Part shown: piece after piece, positions 63,254 through 64,000 of the stretch
How the letters are laid out: each line of letters begins with the position of its first letter
Position numbering within the stretch: position 1 is the stretch's first letter
Assembly (NCBI RefSeq): GCF_001276715.1
Contig: NZ_LIUQ01000037.1
Span: 2,387 to 66,386, forward strand
DNA from: Planktothricoides sp. SR001
Lineage (GTDB): Bacteria; Cyanobacteriota; Cyanobacteriia; Cyanobacteriales; Laspinemataceae
Length of the DNA: 64,000 bases
Direction: 5' to 3'
Notes under the pieces: model-generated
Database searches by the model: none
What the model saw: the letters and a program-made list of their open reading frames with translations, nothing else
What the model was told of the DNA's origin: nothing
Program-made: the position numbers and the translations under genes

Positions 63254-64000
63254 ATGGACTCGCAACAACTATTTACCCAAATTTGCGGCTTTCTCGACCA
63301 GCAAGACTGGACATATCAGCCAGACCCAGAACAGCAGCGGTTATTGCTATCAGTAAATGACATAGCTGTATTGATTGCCGTAGAAGAAAATGGGGAATTT
63401 ATCAAGATTATTCTGCCGCAATTGCTGACCGTACCCGCAGACCATCCCCACTATGAGGCAGCATTAGAAACATTGGCATATTTTGGTTTGCAGCATAAAC
63501 TGGTGCGGTGGCAACGAGACCCAGAAGATGGGGAAGTGCGAGTGCAGGCAGATTTACCCATCGAAGATAGCGAACTGACCGCCAAACAGTTTTGGCGCAC
63601 GTTGCGAGGGGCAGTACAAATTGCCCAACAGGGACAAGAACGGTTACAGCAAGTATTAGCCACGGGACAAGATACTGGCAATTCTCAAAATCCAGGAACC
63701 AATCAAAAAACCTTAGCTTTTTTCGGGGCTTTGCTTCAAGCTGAGAATGAAGGTGGCGAAACAGCAGTTTATCAGGTACTAGACCAACGCGGGGGACAAC
63801 TTGACCCCCAATTACCCCAAGCCGCCCAGACTTTTCTGGAAATGGTCGGCACTGCTAAACCAGAAATGCGAGATGGTGTAGTAGGACTGATTGGCGACTT
63901 GGCAAATAGTCTGCAACAGTATCCTAGAGGACATCGGGAAATAAATGTCACGGTTGCTATTGGTCTTTATCATTTAGTTCTGGAAGCCCGTCCCCGCGAG
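63254..64000 (+). CDS. YbjN-like domain protein with helical extension, partial at the window end
   Basis: 249 codons without stop, running off the right edge. AGGAG lies before ATG 63254. Residues about 1-140 form a YbjN-like domain like that of the previous gene (FLDQQDWTYQPDPEQQRLL, IAVEENGEFIKIILPQLL, WQRDPEDGEVRVQADLPIED). A Gln/Asn linker follows. From about 155 a helical region begins (FFGALLQAENEGGETAVYQVL; LIGDLANSLQQYPRGHREIN; VAIGLYHLVLEARPRE), much like the lead into TPR repeats of cyanobacterial TPR-CHAT proteins. Whether a CHAT protease domain follows is outside the window. Confidence 0.8.
   Translation, partial: MDSQQLFTQICGFLDQQDWTYQPDPEQQRLLLSVNDIAVLIAVEENGEFIKIILPQLLTVPADHPHYEAALETLAYFGLQHKLVRWQRDPEDGEVRVQADLPIEDSELTAKQFWRTLRGAVQIAQQGQERLQQVLATGQDTGNSQNPGTNQKTLAFFGALLQAENEGGETAVYQVLDQRGGQLDPQLPQAAQTFLEMVGTAKPEMRDGVVGLIGDLANSLQQYPRGHREINVTVAIGLYHLVLEARPRE

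Noticed and set aside
63133-63360. 75-codon frame between the YbjN-like genes
   Set aside because: It runs through a repeat copy and into the next gene in another frame; its first 20 residues might be an old tail of a YbjN-like gene, but this cannot be shown.

Overview
The window is chromosomal DNA of a cyanobacterium. It carries photosystem genes (psaD, psbX, two psb28-family genes), plastid/cyanobacterial families (Ycf66, YggT/Ycf19, Tab2, CcsA-type cytochrome assembly, KGK), the trxA-yfr1-guaB3 neighbourhood, and very frequent GCGATCGC (HIP1) octamers. Heptamer and decamer tandem repeats, many short palindromes, an HpsE-like glycosyltransferase and a CyaB1-type cyclase suggest a filamentous species, possibly Oscillatoriales-like. 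That placement is inference. All calls come from reading the sequence; no database search was run.

Layout. 0-2.3 kb: DevC/DevA-like ABC exporter genes. 2.3-4.2 kb: a Ser/Thr kinase remnant and hemC. 4.5-7.7 kb: a Psb28 paralog, a PIN-TRAM membrane protein and hemW. 7.9-14.3 kb: signalling block with a glycosyltransferase-EAL fusion, an RRM protein, a pseudo-cyclase and a CyaB1-like adenylate cyclase. 14.8-21.5 kb: recN, KGK protein, ccsB/ccsA, DUF3352 and cofH. 22-26.2 kb: a membrane glycosyltransferase, a secreted HtrA-like protease and two beta-propeller-repeat lipoproteins. 26.6-30.2 kb: ycf66, psbX (40 aa), a YggT gene and accC. 30.4-39 kb: tRNA-Leu(GAG), tab2, a tldE-like gene, psaD, trpE, rlpA, a phzF-like gene, moaB and psb28. 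39.2-43.8 kb: LOG family, trxA, the small RNA Yfr1, a decayed TnpB gene and guaB3.

44.7-55.2 kb is more accessory: a DUF4214-type repeat protein, a membrane-anchored HExxH protein, a small secreted protein, a histidine kinase, a DmeF-like metal exporter, a MITE-like element, a pentapeptide-repeat protein, a phosphoesterase, a serpin lipoprotein and a frameshifted Rpn/PDDEXK gene. 55.4-60.1 kb is an NAD cluster (pncB, nadD, NrtR-like regulator, nadE). 60.7-64 kb has a 49-aa protein, another pentapeptide-repeat protein and two YbjN-like genes. The second YbjN gene runs off the window and seems to lead into a helical-repeat region of the kind found in TPR-CHAT proteins.

Most worth a second look: the glycosyltransferase-EAL fusion with a degenerate active site; the pseudo-cyclase beside an intact cyclase; Yfr1 with a TnpB relic between it and guaB3; the poly-A frameshift in the Rpn gene; and the palindrome-rich YbjN region at the right edge.
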